Part shown: positions 10,101-16,883 of the stretch, piece by piece
Layout: each line of letters starts with the position of its first letter
How positions within the stretch are numbered: the first letter of the stretch is position 1
Source: CAZDFU01 sp964504985
GTDB taxonomy: Bacteria; Patescibacteriota; Microgenomatia; Daviesbacterales; UBA10151
Reading direction: 5' to 3'
NCBI GenBank assembly: GCA_964504985.1
Contig: CAZDFU010000006.1
Location: forward strand, 1 to 49,908
DNA length: 49,908 bases
The notes under the pieces: model-generated
What the model was told of the DNA's origin: nothing
Databases searched by the model: none
The model's input: only the letters and a program-made list of their open reading frames with translations
Made by a program: the position numbers and the translations under genes

Positions 10101-12679
10101 GCAGGGGATGATACTGTTAATGACCCTCCAATTCCCACATTACCTGAAACATTTAAAGATGACCCAATGCCTACAAATCCTGAAAAATATCCTGTTCCTT
10201 GGGTTTTAAAATTATAATCTGGGTTGCTTGTCCCAATACCTACGTTGCCATCCTCTAGAAATGTCATTAGGGTGTTGCCATCTGAATTGTTGATGGTTAA
10301 GGTAGGAGTTCCTCCTCCACCAAGTAATTGGGTAGTCCAACCAGAGAGTTTCAGGATGTCCATTTCTGAAGCGTCAATACTTCTTATCCATTTGATAGCC
10401 TGATTGTTATCAAGCTCTATTGCTCCTCCCGAAACTGTCAATTTTTGCTGGGGAGAGGTTGTACCAATGCCTGCATTACCATTATCCAAAACAGTTAATC
10501 CCTGAGTTAAATTAGATCCATATGTTTGTAGTGTTATTCCAGTAGAAGTACCAGCGCCTCTAATAGTTAATCCTCCATATACATTTCCTGTTGTCCCAAT
10601 TCCTACATTACCTCCAGAGAATATTCCAAATACTTCTGATCCTGAAGTCAGAGATGGAGTAGTACCAGTAAAAGATAATGCAGCATTATTAGCTGATAAT
10701 GTTAATACTCCATCAGCTGCTATTGTGCCAATACCTGATAGATCACCTGTAGCTGATATATCCCAGTTAGAAGTATTGATACTACCCAAATCTCCATTAT
10801 CTCCTAATACAAATGATCCATTAAGTTGGGTATGTGCTGCTACTGTTAAACCAGAATCAGCTTTAATCAAAGAAGTAACTGTTAAAGATGATCCTATACC
10901 TACATTACCAGATAAATTAGATGCTCCAGATATTCCTAAAGTAACACCTGAGATTGATTTAGTAACAGACAAAGAATCAAGAACTGAAGCTGAAGTAACT
11001 GTTAATGAAGACCCAATACCTACATTACCAGTTAGATCAGAGAAACCGTTAACTCTTAAACCTCCTGAAGCAAAGGTTAATCCAGTTGTTGTTAAAGAAG
11101 ATCCAATTCCTACATTTCCAGTAAAATTAGCTGTACCTATTACTGATAAGTTATAGTCTGCTGTAGTTGTACCTATTCCCACATTACCAGATACTGCTAA
11201 ACCATTGGATGGTATAACAGCATTAACAAAACTGACTCCTACTCCTAAGTTTCCTGCAACTGATAATTTAGACCCGGGAGCAGAAGTACCAATGCCTACA
11301 TTTCCACTTGTATTGGTCAGGTATGTATTGTTTCCTGATACTGTCCATCCTGATGCTGTTGCCAGCGGGCTCCAGGTTAAACCGCCTGATCCGTCATTTA
11401 GAAAGACAGTACTGGCGCTTCCCTGAGAAGATGGAAAAGTATATGAAACTCCACCAATAGAAACAGAGGCAGAAGTTAAGGTGGTAGTTCCTGTTACTGC
11501 TAAAGTGGAAGAAAGAATGGTGGCGCCTGAAACTTTTAATGTTGAGCCCGCTGTGATTGCTCCATTTAAAGTTAAAGCAGTATCTGTTGTTGCCCCTCTT
11601 CCTGTGACTGAAGAAAGGGTGGAATTATCGCTTATTGTTATGGTACCTGTTGAACCGGAAAGCGAGATATCAGTTCCGGCTGTCAAAGAAGTAACACCGC
11701 CTCCTGTTGCCCCCCAGGCTCCATTTGCTTTAAAGTACAGTGAGGTGCTGCTGCCAGTGCCATCTGTCCTAAAATAATAGTCACCATTTATACCCAGAGT
11801 GCTGGCAGGTACTCCCGTGCCGGAATGAAAAGTAGAGTTTGCCCCGCCTAATGTTAAAGTGTTAGCTAAATCTAAGCTATTGAAGCTGGGAGAAGATGTA
11901 GTTGATACATCTTGATCTAGTAAGGCAGAGTCTGTTACAGTCAACGTGGTATTTCCTGAGGTTAAAGCCAGGGTAGAGGCAGAGGGAGTAGCTTCCATGG
12001 ACAGTCCATTTATTGAGTCTTTAATAAAAAGTGAGCCATTTATTTGGGTATCTGCATTGATTTCTAAAAATGGGAAACTGGCTTGTGCAGCCAGTACATT
12101 TGGGGAAAAAGTTGTATTAAAAGCCACAGGATTGGGAGGCGGGTTTTCAGGCGGAATCAATCTCAATCCTGCTGCCAGTTTATGAAATGGAGCAAGTACA
12201 GTTGAGGCTATTTTGTTTTGAAAAAACAATTGGGTTTCTTTAGGGCTGAGTAGATAAGAAGCTGTAATCCAATAGGTGATAATAAGGGTAATTAAAGAGA
12301 AAAAAGCAGAGCCTATTAATACTTTGGTGATGATGGTTTTTTTAAGAGGAGTTAGTATTAACTGTTTGCTTTCCTTGTAAACTTCTTCTGTTGCGGGTGA
12401 AAATTCTGTTTGCAGGGGGGTGGGAATTGAGGATACTGGGTTTTTATCTTCTGAAACTTTTTTCAGTAATTCTTCTGTGCTTAATGAGTTGGTTTGATAT
12501 ATTTCAACTGAGCCAGGATTGAATTTCTTTAATTCATCCAGAGGGTATAGCCTTGTCCCGCCCGGAGTTCTGACAGTTTTAATTTTGCCTGATTTTTCCC
12601 ATCTTCTTAGGGTATCAATGGAAACACCAAGGAGTTTGGAAGCATCACCAATTTTGACCAAGACAGACGGTTTTTGCAT
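4112..12679 (-). CDS. Giant membrane-anchored fibre: MerR-type HTH, GNVGIG-repeat shaft, LamG, S74 chaperone
   Basis: A 2855-residue protein. Residues 1-55 are an excisionase/MerR-type winged helix (LLGVSIDTLRRWEKSGKI, then RTPGGTRLYPLDEL). Residues 116-144 are a single hydrophobic helix preceded by lysines, predicting an N-in/C-out anchor. From about 200 to 2400 runs a Ser/Thr/Gly-rich beta shaft with dozens of GNVGIGTT-like repeats, as in trimeric phage-type fibres. A LamG/concanavalin-like domain (SYWKVDEASGT to KIDEITVW) occupies about 1186-1393. A chaperone-of-endosialidase (peptidase S74) domain starts near 2404 (SSVRYKENVKNL, RRIGFIAEEVNQVIPEV) and in known members self-cleaves after trimer assembly. 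Gln/Ala/Ser-rich coiled-coil and beta segments follow. Ten N at 5562-5571 interrupt the gene just before the chaperone. Role: probably a surface adhesin; the DNA-binding domain on a fibre is the odd part. It follows atpC by 134 bp but has its own promoter. Confidence 0.9.
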   Translation of the reverse strand: MQKPSVLVKIGDASKLLGVSIDTLRRWEKSGKIKTVRTPGGTRLYPLDELKKFNPGSVEIYQTNSLSTEELLKKVSEDKNPVSSIPTPLQTEFSPATEEVYKESKQLILTPLKKTIITKVLIGSAFFSLITLIITYWITASYLLSPKETQLFFQNKIASTVLAPFHKLAAGLRLIPPENPPPNPVAFNTTFSPNVLAAQASFPFLEINADTQINGSLFIKDSINGLSMEATPSASTLALTSGNTTLTVTDSALLDQDVSTTSSPSFNSLDLANTLTLGGANSTFHSGTGVPASTLGINGDYYFRTDGTGSSTSLYFKANGAWGATGGGVTSLTAGTDISLSGSTGTITISDNSTLSSVTGRGATTDTALTLNGAITAGSTLKVSGATILSSTLAVTGTTTLTSASVSIGGVSYTFPSSQGSASTVFLNDGSGGLTWSPLATASGWTVSGNNTYLTNTSGNVGIGTSAPGSKLSVAGNLGVGVSFVNAVIPSNGLAVSGNVGIGTTTADYNLSVIGTANFTGNVGIGSSLTTTGLTFASGGLRVNGFSDLTGNVGIGSSLTVTSASVLDSLSVTKSISGVTLGISGASNLSGNVGIGSSLTVTSLIKADSGLTVAAHTQLNGSFVLGDNGDLGSINTSNWDISATGDLSGIGTIAADGVLTLSANNAALSFTGTTPSLTSGSEVFGIFSGGNVGIGTTGNVYGGLTIRGAGTSTGITLQTYGSNLTQGLTVLDNGNAGIGTTSPQQKLTVSGGAIELDNNQAIKWIRSIDASEMDILKLSGWTTQLLGGGGTPTLTINNSDGNTLMTFLEDGNVGIGTSNPDYNFKTQGTGYFSGFVGIGSSLNVSGNVGIGGSLTVSSPAYLNSNALIGYSSTIIGPSSGLAVSGNVGIGITTANSNLSIAGNAHIGSLYQGISAPANGLFVDGNIGIGATTSSNKLDVWGNSRITGTLSVDGATTLAGLTLNLGSDSTGDIFYRNSGGTISRLGIGSAGQSLIVSSGLPSWGTGSQWTTSGNNIYFIGASGAGNVGIGNTYANYSKLQLTGSGTGTGITFQTLDSSGTQRFAVLDNGNVGIGTTAPSQPFQVNTSNTPSFVVNSSGNVGIGISTPSNKLTVFGGNVGIGTTGSVTGALSVMGGNTGIGTLSPTSQLHVSMSDNSSSSITNILTLAHILGAPSSFTTDTGGTLTTNLVSYWKVDEASGTNMADSVGTNNGSATGTSIVAGKLGNTRQYDAANSDKVSITSASNLEAGTDFSVSLWFTNTDADTSEDYIAAKYNSGDNGWLLGKSISTTGDFGFQVRTAAGVSATAKINSQQYNDGGWHHAIGIKSGTNVYLYVDGTQVGTGSNGSLTTTSGSANVIIGSHNGSSSYWTGKIDEITVWNKVLSSTEIADLYNSGNANTYTAGSGTAASGIGSSILLQTADSAGNLENIGQIAGILTTATNESEASALTFSTRTGGGSLTERLRIDGQGNLGIGASVPQAKLVIQGNVGIGYTGANQIIPSNGLAVSGNVGIGITTANSNLSIAGNAHIGSLYQGISAPANGLFVDGNIGIGATTSSNKLDVWGNQRITGTLSVDSTSSFGGNLTLSSGQFLAPNGSASLPSYSFTNSTSTGLYSPSANALALNTNGASTPILTITAGGNVGIGITSPRARLEIKTDPGTVLDSIIINKPGDADRGYLTFWQGNGASGTWRLGQQVYSDRLALLVGATDPATPGTEVMTWQIGGNVGIGFTSPAYKLDVAGSLRVTSCTGCDPVWLTSGSNIGYLNGSVGIGTTVPLYDLDVRRTNAYSSISAWSSDAVTDGAGGAIYTQATNNYLYSLAYNSATTGTKMGINKANHTYLLSAGSASTGLTIGTETADDLTFGTNGAVNMTVQSGGNVGIGFTSPAAPLHIANNSQAIQILLERTGTAGNQLQFINNDTGNTSTDGFLVGFDGSENAILLNRENTDLQLWTNNTQRMTINNSGNVGIGFTSPNQLLHLRTAGADAIIRIQPTGGTYDAGILFDGDSQGQFLAGFDDTSNTFSIVNGTDFSSTNLLNIKTDGNIGIGTTNPGQLLELYEASPADNYTMYLSAGTVNHGMTNALPSNVFGAVGNSSTTQGGLFVAGYSDADYGGLILAGTIGNNNPTDTTAATEIRGRKKDAAGTGLAALGDAETILNITNNGTPRLTVLGNGNVGIGTSVPNYPLDINSISGMRIGSSAYGNNTLAVSQSSPFDIFTMQSSGYTGTWRGALNFDVGYNGGNAFTAMTIRANTDGTTGNVGIGTAVPLSNLEVAGASGATSISLRGTDNASGNLNNVELIHRFNYTGTSQTSGASIGFTRASSADGNYGSLITFSVRANGSSTAEKMRIDSAGNVGIGFTSPSQTLHVAGSARXXXXTTSVSVTDDRTLCTQASTGTIEFVNGACGTSSVRYKENVKNLEYGLDNIMALNPVFFNYKKDSDASSDLSLIDDRTKRRIGFIAEEVNQVIPEVTIWQNGQIESIDYAYLTALLTKGVQQLNSQVEAAKQFSLDSNGNVVGANLKVDKLTIPAGINLTASDIKKFLAYEQTTLSNGDTSYAVDIASSLDQISVKLAQLDQSAQSQATQSAQLAQQVASQSATTLTLAQQLASASAVIASAAKQSQEIATDLTGLRDDVSQLKLTPPETLLATGSAQLASLSVGSEATISGKLTAYQLDVQDILKSLGETILGTTTIAGDVTVDGTLSISNGQEINVIGLTEGILYLQKSPLAKGLNIFDGKVTIDKEGNIISSGTVAGASIITNKLTISNQSIASGSSSLTTGSSAVLAPTIGSSALPAGQTKITILTTQVSDLAKVFITPTSSTDKVLSVTGIKNNQSFDVSTLTPSPSDINFNWWIIQTE
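4790..4855. repeat. GTCAT...ATGAC REP-like element inside the fibre gene
   Basis: The 66-bp stretch begins GTCATCGCGAAG and ends GCTCGCAATGAC. The right half, GATTGCTTCGCTGCGCTCGC, is the widely scattered repeat seen in many bacterial genomes. It is translated in frame, giving the typical peptide VIASAAKQS in the coiled-coil region after the S74 domain. Another GTCAT...ATGAC element occurs at 41312-41386. Confidence 0.65.
5562..5571. other. Assembly gap (10 N) in the fibre gene
   Basis: Ten undetermined bases just upstream (in coding sense) of the S74 chaperone domain. The frame continues across, but ten is a generic filler length, so the true gap size and the exact protein length are unknown. 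Confidence 0.95.
8001..8179. repeat. 179-bp perfect direct repeat, copy 1 (fibre shaft)
   Basis: Identical base for base to 9864-10042 as far as can be read. It encodes the shaft segment around ANSNLSIAGNAHIGSLYQGI. The identity, against strong divergence between other shaft repeats, points to recent duplication or gene conversion. A diverged third relative is near 11160-11220. Confidence 0.9.
9864..10042. repeat. 179-bp perfect direct repeat, copy 2 (fibre shaft)
   Basis: Partner of 8001-8179, 1863 bp away, which is a multiple of three, so recombination between the copies would delete or add 621 residues in frame. Confidence 0.9.
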
Positions 12680-12774
12680 AGATTTTTACGGCTCCGTCTG
12701 CCTAAATCTAAGCAAATCTGCTTATTTGCATAGATTCTTAATCCATCGTACCTAGATTTACATAGATTTGTCAA
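12673..12774 (-). promoter_or_regulatory. Fibre-gene promoter with three direct repeats (candidate MerR-type operator)
   Basis: On the minus strand, -35 TTGACA (12769-12774) and -10 TACGAT (12745-12750) are 18 bp apart. A 12-bp motif, AATCTATG(C/T)AAA, occurs three times: 12757-12768 (exactly filling the 3'-proximal part of the spacer next to -35), 12725-12736, and 12673-12684 (containing the fibre start codon). Repeat starts are 32 and 52 bp apart. MerR-family proteins classically bind the -35/-10 spacer, and the product of this gene carries a MerR-type HTH, so autoregulation is suggested. The 5' leader is about 60 nt. Confidence 0.6.
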
Positions 12775-12787
12775 GGGTTATTATAAT

Positions 12788-12806
12788 AGATATATATTAT
12801 ATATCT
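12788..12806. repeat. 19-bp AT palindrome between atpC and the fibre promoter
   Basis: AGATATATA-T-TATATATCT is a perfect inverted repeat 8 bp beyond the atpC stop and about 14 bp upstream of the fibre -35 box. It could be an operator, an upstream promoter element or a weak mRNA end hairpin; it lacks GC pairs and a clear U tract, so a terminator is unlikely. Confidence 0.5.
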
Positions 12807-12813
12807 AGGGTGA

Positions 12814-13086
12814 TTATTTGAAATTTTCTTGGGGTTGAATGTGGGTATAAATATTAACCTTATTTTCCCGGGTAATAATAATGGCCAGGGGGTATTTAAA
12901 TACCAAAGGTTTTTGGTTTGCAACTTTTACTACGATTTCTGAATTTTCCACCAGGGTGATAAAGTTGGCATGCTGGGGCAGGATATCAAAAGAACCCTGC
13001 TCATTTTTAGAAGAAACAGACTGAGCATAAGAGTCCAGGATTAATTCCTGAGGGGATATTATTCTGACATGTAAGGTTTGATCCAT
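12814..13086 (-). CDS. atpC: F1 ATPase epsilon-like subunit, short form
   Basis: A 90-residue protein matching the N-terminal beta-sandwich of ATP synthase epsilon (VRIISPQELILDSYAQSVSS, GSFDILPQHANFITLVENSEI, with the usual position of the GxFgiLPgHa motif). The two C-terminal helices of the usual ~135-residue subunit, which inhibit hydrolysis in many bacteria, are absent. It ends the atp operon, 27 bp after atpD. In the classical enzyme epsilon sits on gamma and contacts the c ring; its retention suggests the rotor tip is kept. Confidence 0.88.
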   Translation of the reverse strand: MDQTLHVRIISPQELILDSYAQSVSSKNEQGSFDILPQHANFITLVENSEIVVKVANQKPLVFKYPLAIIITRENKVNIYTHIQPQENFK

Positions 13087-13113
13087 AGTTTTTTTGTCAT
13101 TTGGGCGGAAGCC

Positions 13114-14550
13114 TCACTTTAGTATGCCTCCGTCTTTTAATGAACCTATATAAAGGAATTTTTCTGATGGGATGTTATCTAATGAACCAGAAAGTATCAT
13201 TGCGATATCTTTTATAGTTGTCTCTTTTGGTACACTGACACCTTTTTTCCCTGTTTGTTTTTCTGTCATAAAAAAGGGTTGTGTTAAATAATTAATGATT
13301 TTTTTGGTTCTATTGTATAAAATTCTATTCTCAGGGGATAATTCTTCTTCTCCTACAATTGCTACTATATGCGACAGGCTGTTTAGGTTATCCAATAATT
13401 TTTGAAACTCTGTTAAGGCTTTAAAGTGAACCTCTCCAAGTAAGGGTTTGGAGATTGTTGAGGAGGTAGATTGGTATAAATCAATTGGAGGATAAAGACC
13501 TTTTTGCGCAACAGAACGGGATAATACTATGGCACTGTTTAGGAAAGACATAACAGCAGTAACGCCTGCATCTGATATTTCATCAGCAGGCACATAGACA
13601 TTTTGGAATGAAGTAATATTGCCATTTTCTGTTGATATCAGCCGGTCTTGAAGAGTGCTAATCTCACTTTGCAGGGTAGCTTGGTATGCTTGTTCAGAAG
13701 GGATTGTGCCAAGTAAGGTAGCCACCTCAGCCCCAGCTTGAACAAACCTGTACATATTATCTATAAAAAACAACACATCAGATTTTAGCTGATCTCTAAA
13801 GAATTCAGCCTGGGCAACTGCAGCCAGGGCTATCCGAAACCTGATAGCTGCATTTTCATTCATCTGGCCTAATATAATAACGGTTTTAGGCATAACTCCT
13901 GAGGCAGTTAATCTTTCATGAAGCTCCTGTCCTTCCCGGATTCTTTCGCCAACCCCTGCAAAAACAGAAAAAACCTCCGGCTTATCCGGCAGAGGGGATT
14001 TGAGGGTTATATTGTGCATAAGTTCTGTTAAAAGGATGGTTTTTCCTACACCTGCACCGCCTATAAAGCCCACTTTTCCGCCTTTTTGAATGGGTGTTAA
14101 GAAGTCAATTGCTTTTATTCCTGTTTCAAGGATCTGGTAATTGGACTCCACAAGGTTTAAGGAAGGAGCTTTGGAATAGATAGAGACTTTAGTTTTCCCC
14201 GCAATTGCCCCCTGGCCATCCCGGGGGTTGCCAAACAGGTCAATCACTCTGCCTAAAACCTCTTTCCCTGCAGGTATTTTTAATTCAGAACCTATTCCGT
14301 AAACAGTCATTCCTCTAAATAATTTATCCGGGTCGCTGAGGATTTGAGCAAAGATTCTTCCTGGTGACTGCGAAAATACTTCCAAAATCACCTTATCCGG
14401 GTTTTCTCCTTCCCCTTGACTGACTAGTAATTCAAGGGCTTGAGGAAAAATATCTCCGTCAATAATCACCTCAGCAATTTGGCCGTTTATAGACACAACA
14501 GTGCCCTGGCATTGAGACAAAGTATCAGCTTGTGCTGTCTGAGCTGCCAT
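13114..14550 (-). CDS. atpD: F1 ATPase beta-like (catalytic) subunit
   Basis: 478 residues, near the usual length. Walker A GGAGVGKT at 164-171; catalytic-glutamate region GVGERIREGQEL (Glu about 203); Walker B FFIDNMYRF; the TIPSEQAYQATL and VYVPADEISDAG segments of the nucleotide site; and LSRSVAQKGLYPPIDLYQS near the adenine pocket. The DELSEED lever is only partly kept (EEELSPEN), and the C-terminal part is divergent. The catalytic residues imply a working ATPase; synthesis versus hydrolysis cannot be decided. The start is supported by a strong GGAGGGG Shine-Dalgarno lying inside the end of atpG, which overlaps it by 26 bp. Confidence 0.95.
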   Translation of the reverse strand: MAAQTAQADTLSQCQGTVVSINGQIAEVIIDGDIFPQALELLVSQGEGENPDKVILEVFSQSPGRIFAQILSDPDKLFRGMTVYGIGSELKIPAGKEVLGRVIDLFGNPRDGQGAIAGKTKVSIYSKAPSLNLVESNYQILETGIKAIDFLTPIQKGGKVGFIGGAGVGKTILLTELMHNITLKSPLPDKPEVFSVFAGVGERIREGQELHERLTASGVMPKTVIILGQMNENAAIRFRIALAAVAQAEFFRDQLKSDVLFFIDNMYRFVQAGAEVATLLGTIPSEQAYQATLQSEISTLQDRLISTENGNITSFQNVYVPADEISDAGVTAVMSFLNSAIVLSRSVAQKGLYPPIDLYQSTSSTISKPLLGEVHFKALTEFQKLLDNLNSLSHIVAIVGEEELSPENRILYNRTKKIINYLTQPFFMTEKQTGKKGVSVPKETTIKDIAMILSGSLDNIPSEKFLYIGSLKDGGILK

Positions 14551-15391
14551 ACCCCTCCTTTCTTACTGCCATCATTGAAGCAAAGTTTTCCAAAATAGTA
14601 TTATTAGTCACACCTCTTTTGGTATAGGCTTTAAGCCTTTGGTAATCCTTAATGAATTTATTTGCCTCTGTTTCAGCTTTGTCCATAGAAATAAACCGCG
14701 AAGCAGTCCTGGACAGTTCTGATTCCAAAAAAGTGTTTTCTAAAAGCAGCAGGGTGATTTGGCTGTCAAAAAACTCCAGGATTTTAGGCAGGTGAGGCTC
14801 AAAAATAAAGTTAAAATCCATGTTGCTTTTCTGATCTTTAGGGGGTTGGCTGGCTTCGTATAAAGCGGTGAGATCTATAACAGTTGGTTGTTGAACCAGG
14901 AGGCTTTTCATGGTGGAGTAGAAAACCAGCGCCTGGTTATAACCTTTGAGCAGGCTGGTAAGCGAGATTAGCTCTGAAGAGTCGGGCTGATCGTCTTTTA
15001 ATAAAAATTCCTGATAATTTGAGAGCCTTTTTGAGGCTTTAAAATAATCAATGGCAGCTTTTCCCAGAATAATATAGTCAGTTTTCAGCTTCCTGGTAAA
15101 ATCAACAAAGTATTCCAGCAAATCAGAATTAATATTGCCGTAAAAGTGGTAATTTGAAGTTATTACCAGGCTGGTTGTTTTTTTAGGTTTTTCTACATTA
15201 ACCTTTTTCTTGACAGCAATTTTTTTTATTAAAGCATAAACTCTGGAAATTTCCTGAAAAAAAACCCTGTTTCTTTCGGTTTCCGTTCTGATCCTTTTAA
15301 TCTTTAAGTTGGCAATTTCAGAGTAGGCCTGGGCTATCTGTTTTAAAGATTGTCCTTCTTCTAGTGATGCATCTATCTCTTTAATAGTCAT
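14525..15391 (-). CDS. atpG: F1 ATPase gamma-like subunit
   Basis: 288 residues, the usual length. The N-terminal helix resembles gamma (KEIDASLEEGQSLKQIAQAYSEIANLKIKRI) only loosely, and the C-terminal helix keeps the pattern LESELSRTASRFISMDKAETEA, where normal gamma has the rotor contact with alpha/beta. The middle Rossmann-like part is recognisable (YIILGKAAIDYF). In the classical enzyme gamma is the central rotor shaft. It lies between atpA (43 bp gap filled with a 7-nt-period repeat) and atpD (26-bp overlap). Identity is strong from context and moderate from sequence. Confidence 0.85.
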   Translation of the reverse strand: MTIKEIDASLEEGQSLKQIAQAYSEIANLKIKRIRTETERNRVFFQEISRVYALIKKIAVKKKVNVEKPKKTTSLVITSNYHFYGNINSDLLEYFVDFTRKLKTDYIILGKAAIDYFKASKRLSNYQEFLLKDDQPDSSELISLTSLLKGYNQALVFYSTMKSLLVQQPTVIDLTALYEASQPPKDQKSNMDFNFIFEPHLPKILEFFDSQITLLLLENTFLESELSRTASRFISMDKAETEANKFIKDYQRLKAYTKRGVTNNTILENFASMMAVRKEGYGSSDSTS

Positions 15392-15394
15392 AAA

Positions 15395-15433
15395 ATTAAC
15401 TCAAACTTTTAACTCTGAACTTTTAACTTTAAA
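15395..15433. repeat. Degenerate 7-nt-period repeat between atpA and atpG
   Basis: On the minus strand the spacer reads as successive heptamers of the type AGTTTAA AGTTAAA. Five or so units fill the gap. Similar short-period A/T-rich blocks occur at about 19123-19160, 32965-33050, 33722-33790 and 40812-40875. Confidence 0.7.
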
Positions 15434-15434
15434 C

Positions 15435-16883
15435 TTACGGGCATATTTTACTCAGCATAGGTACAGTTTTCTCCAGTAGCTGTATCAATTCTTCATCACT
15501 TTTTAGCCTGGTAACTGATTTGGTAATTGGCAAAAGAGCAGGATTTTTTAAAAAACTATCTTTCAGAAAATTTTTGTTTTTTTCCAAAAAAATCCGCGGT
15601 TTTCCCTGTAAAAAGGAAGTAAAGGGAAGTGCCAGAAGAATAAGCTGAATTTGTTTAATAATAGAAGTTAAAGGTTCCTGTTTCAAAAGCTCTAAAATTT
15701 GCTCTTTTCTTTTAAGAGTAAGTTGAGTTTGGGGAGGCAATTCTGAGGAGAATCTGCTGATAGTTTCTAAATCAGAAGCCTCAGACAGGGTTTGTCTGAT
15801 GCGCATTGACAGTAAATTGCTAACAGCGTCCTGGGTTTGCCTGCCTACCCTGGAAACTGATAAAGAAATATCTATAGCTGGACTTTGGCCTTGTGAGCGC
15901 AGCGAAGATTTAAAGAGCAGATGTCCGTCTGTCATTGACATTAAATTGGTGGGGATTAAGGTAGTAAAATCATTAAGGTTTAGCTCAATAACAGGCAGTG
16001 CGGTGATTGAACCTCCTCCATAACTTGGCAAAAAATTGCCTGCCCTTTCAAGCATCCTGGCATGGGTATAAAAAATATCACCCGGGTAAGATTCCCTTCC
16101 CGGAGATTTATTTCCTAAAGGGGCAATTTCCCGGTACACTTTGGCATGGGTGCCTAAATCATCAAGACTCAGCAGTACATCTTTGCCTTTTTTTTGAAAG
16201 TACCCCGCAACTGTGAAAGCTGCTTTTGGAGTTAAAAAAATAAAAGGAGCTGTGTCAGAAGAAGAAGTAGCCACAATAACTGTGTAATCCAGGGCTTTAT
16301 TGGCAGATAGGGTATCAATAAGGCTGCGGATGGCAATTGAGGGTTTTCCGATCAGGGCTAATACACAAATAACTCCTGTATTTTTCTGGTTAATAATAAT
16401 ATCAGTAAGCGCTGAGGTTTTTCCTGAGTGAGCATCGCCTAAAACAAGCTCCCTTTGTCCTTTACCCAGCGGGATTAAAGTATCAATTAAGGTAATACCT
16501 GTTAAAAACTGTTCAGTAATAAATTGGCGCTTTTCTATACTGGGAGCAGTCTGGTCTAGTTGCAAGAATGAGGCATTTTTATCCCTGGATAAAAGACCCT
16601 TGCCATCAATTGGTATACCCATGGGATTAATGCTTCTTGACAACAAAAAGTCTCCAGCATTTAAAGCAAGTTTAGAAGGCAGTCTTTTAAATAATTGTCC
16701 TGGTTTAAGGCTGCCTTCATCAATCATTAAAACCTCAATTTCAGATTCTGAAATTGAATTAACCCACCCCCGCAAACCTGAATCAGACTGTACTAAATCA
16801 TTAATTCTGACAGTAGGCAGTCCATCAAGGTAAGTTAAGAAACTGCGGTTTTTTGTGATATAACCGACTTCGTTTTGCATCAT
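15435..16883 (-). CDS. atpA: F1 ATPase alpha-like subunit, N-terminally short
   Basis: 482 residues, about 25 shorter than usual. Walker A is GDAHSGKT at 149-156 (usual form GDRQTGKT), followed by a Walker B-like LLSLDDL. The arginine-finger segment SVSRVG is kept near residue 345, after the typical EIAPLGNKSPGRESYPGDIFYTHARMLERAG region in divergent form. What is missing is the N-terminal helix (about 20-25 residues) that docks on subunit delta in the bacterial enzyme; the protein begins close to the beta-barrel. It overlaps atpH by 4 bp (ATGA). The kept arginine finger argues that beta still hydrolyses or makes ATP. Confidence 0.93.
   Translation of the reverse strand: MMQNEVGYITKNRSFLTYLDGLPTVRINDLVQSDSGLRGWVNSISESEIEVLMIDEGSLKPGQLFKRLPSKLALNAGDFLLSRSINPMGIPIDGKGLLSRDKNASFLQLDQTAPSIEKRQFITEQFLTGITLIDTLIPLGKGQRELVLGDAHSGKTSALTDIIINQKNTGVICVLALIGKPSIAIRSLIDTLSANKALDYTVIVATSSSDTAPFIFLTPKAAFTVAGYFQKKGKDVLLSLDDLGTHAKVYREIAPLGNKSPGRESYPGDIFYTHARMLERAGNFLPSYGGGSITALPVIELNLNDFTTLIPTNLMSMTDGHLLFKSSLRSQGQSPAIDISLSVSRVGRQTQDAVSNLLSMRIRQTLSEASDLETISRFSSELPPQTQLTLKRKEQILELLKQEPLTSIIKQIQLILLALPFTSFLQGKPRIFLEKNKNFLKDSFLKNPALLPITKSVTRLKSDEELIQLLEKTVPMLSKICP

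Noticed and set aside
7000..11500. Repeated spaced motifs as a CRISPR array
   Set aside because: Repeats are coding, degenerate and irregularly spaced; no constant repeat with unique spacers is present.
4200..12185. Many open frames on the plus strand opposite the fibre gene
   Set aside because: They are antisense shadows of the regular GNVGIG repeats (recurrent PIPTLP-type peptides) and have no starts or context.
15893..15906. GAGCGCAGCGAAG in atpA as another copy of the palindromic repeat
   Set aside because: Only about 13-17 bases match and they encode a conserved stretch before the arginine finger, so chance is likelier.
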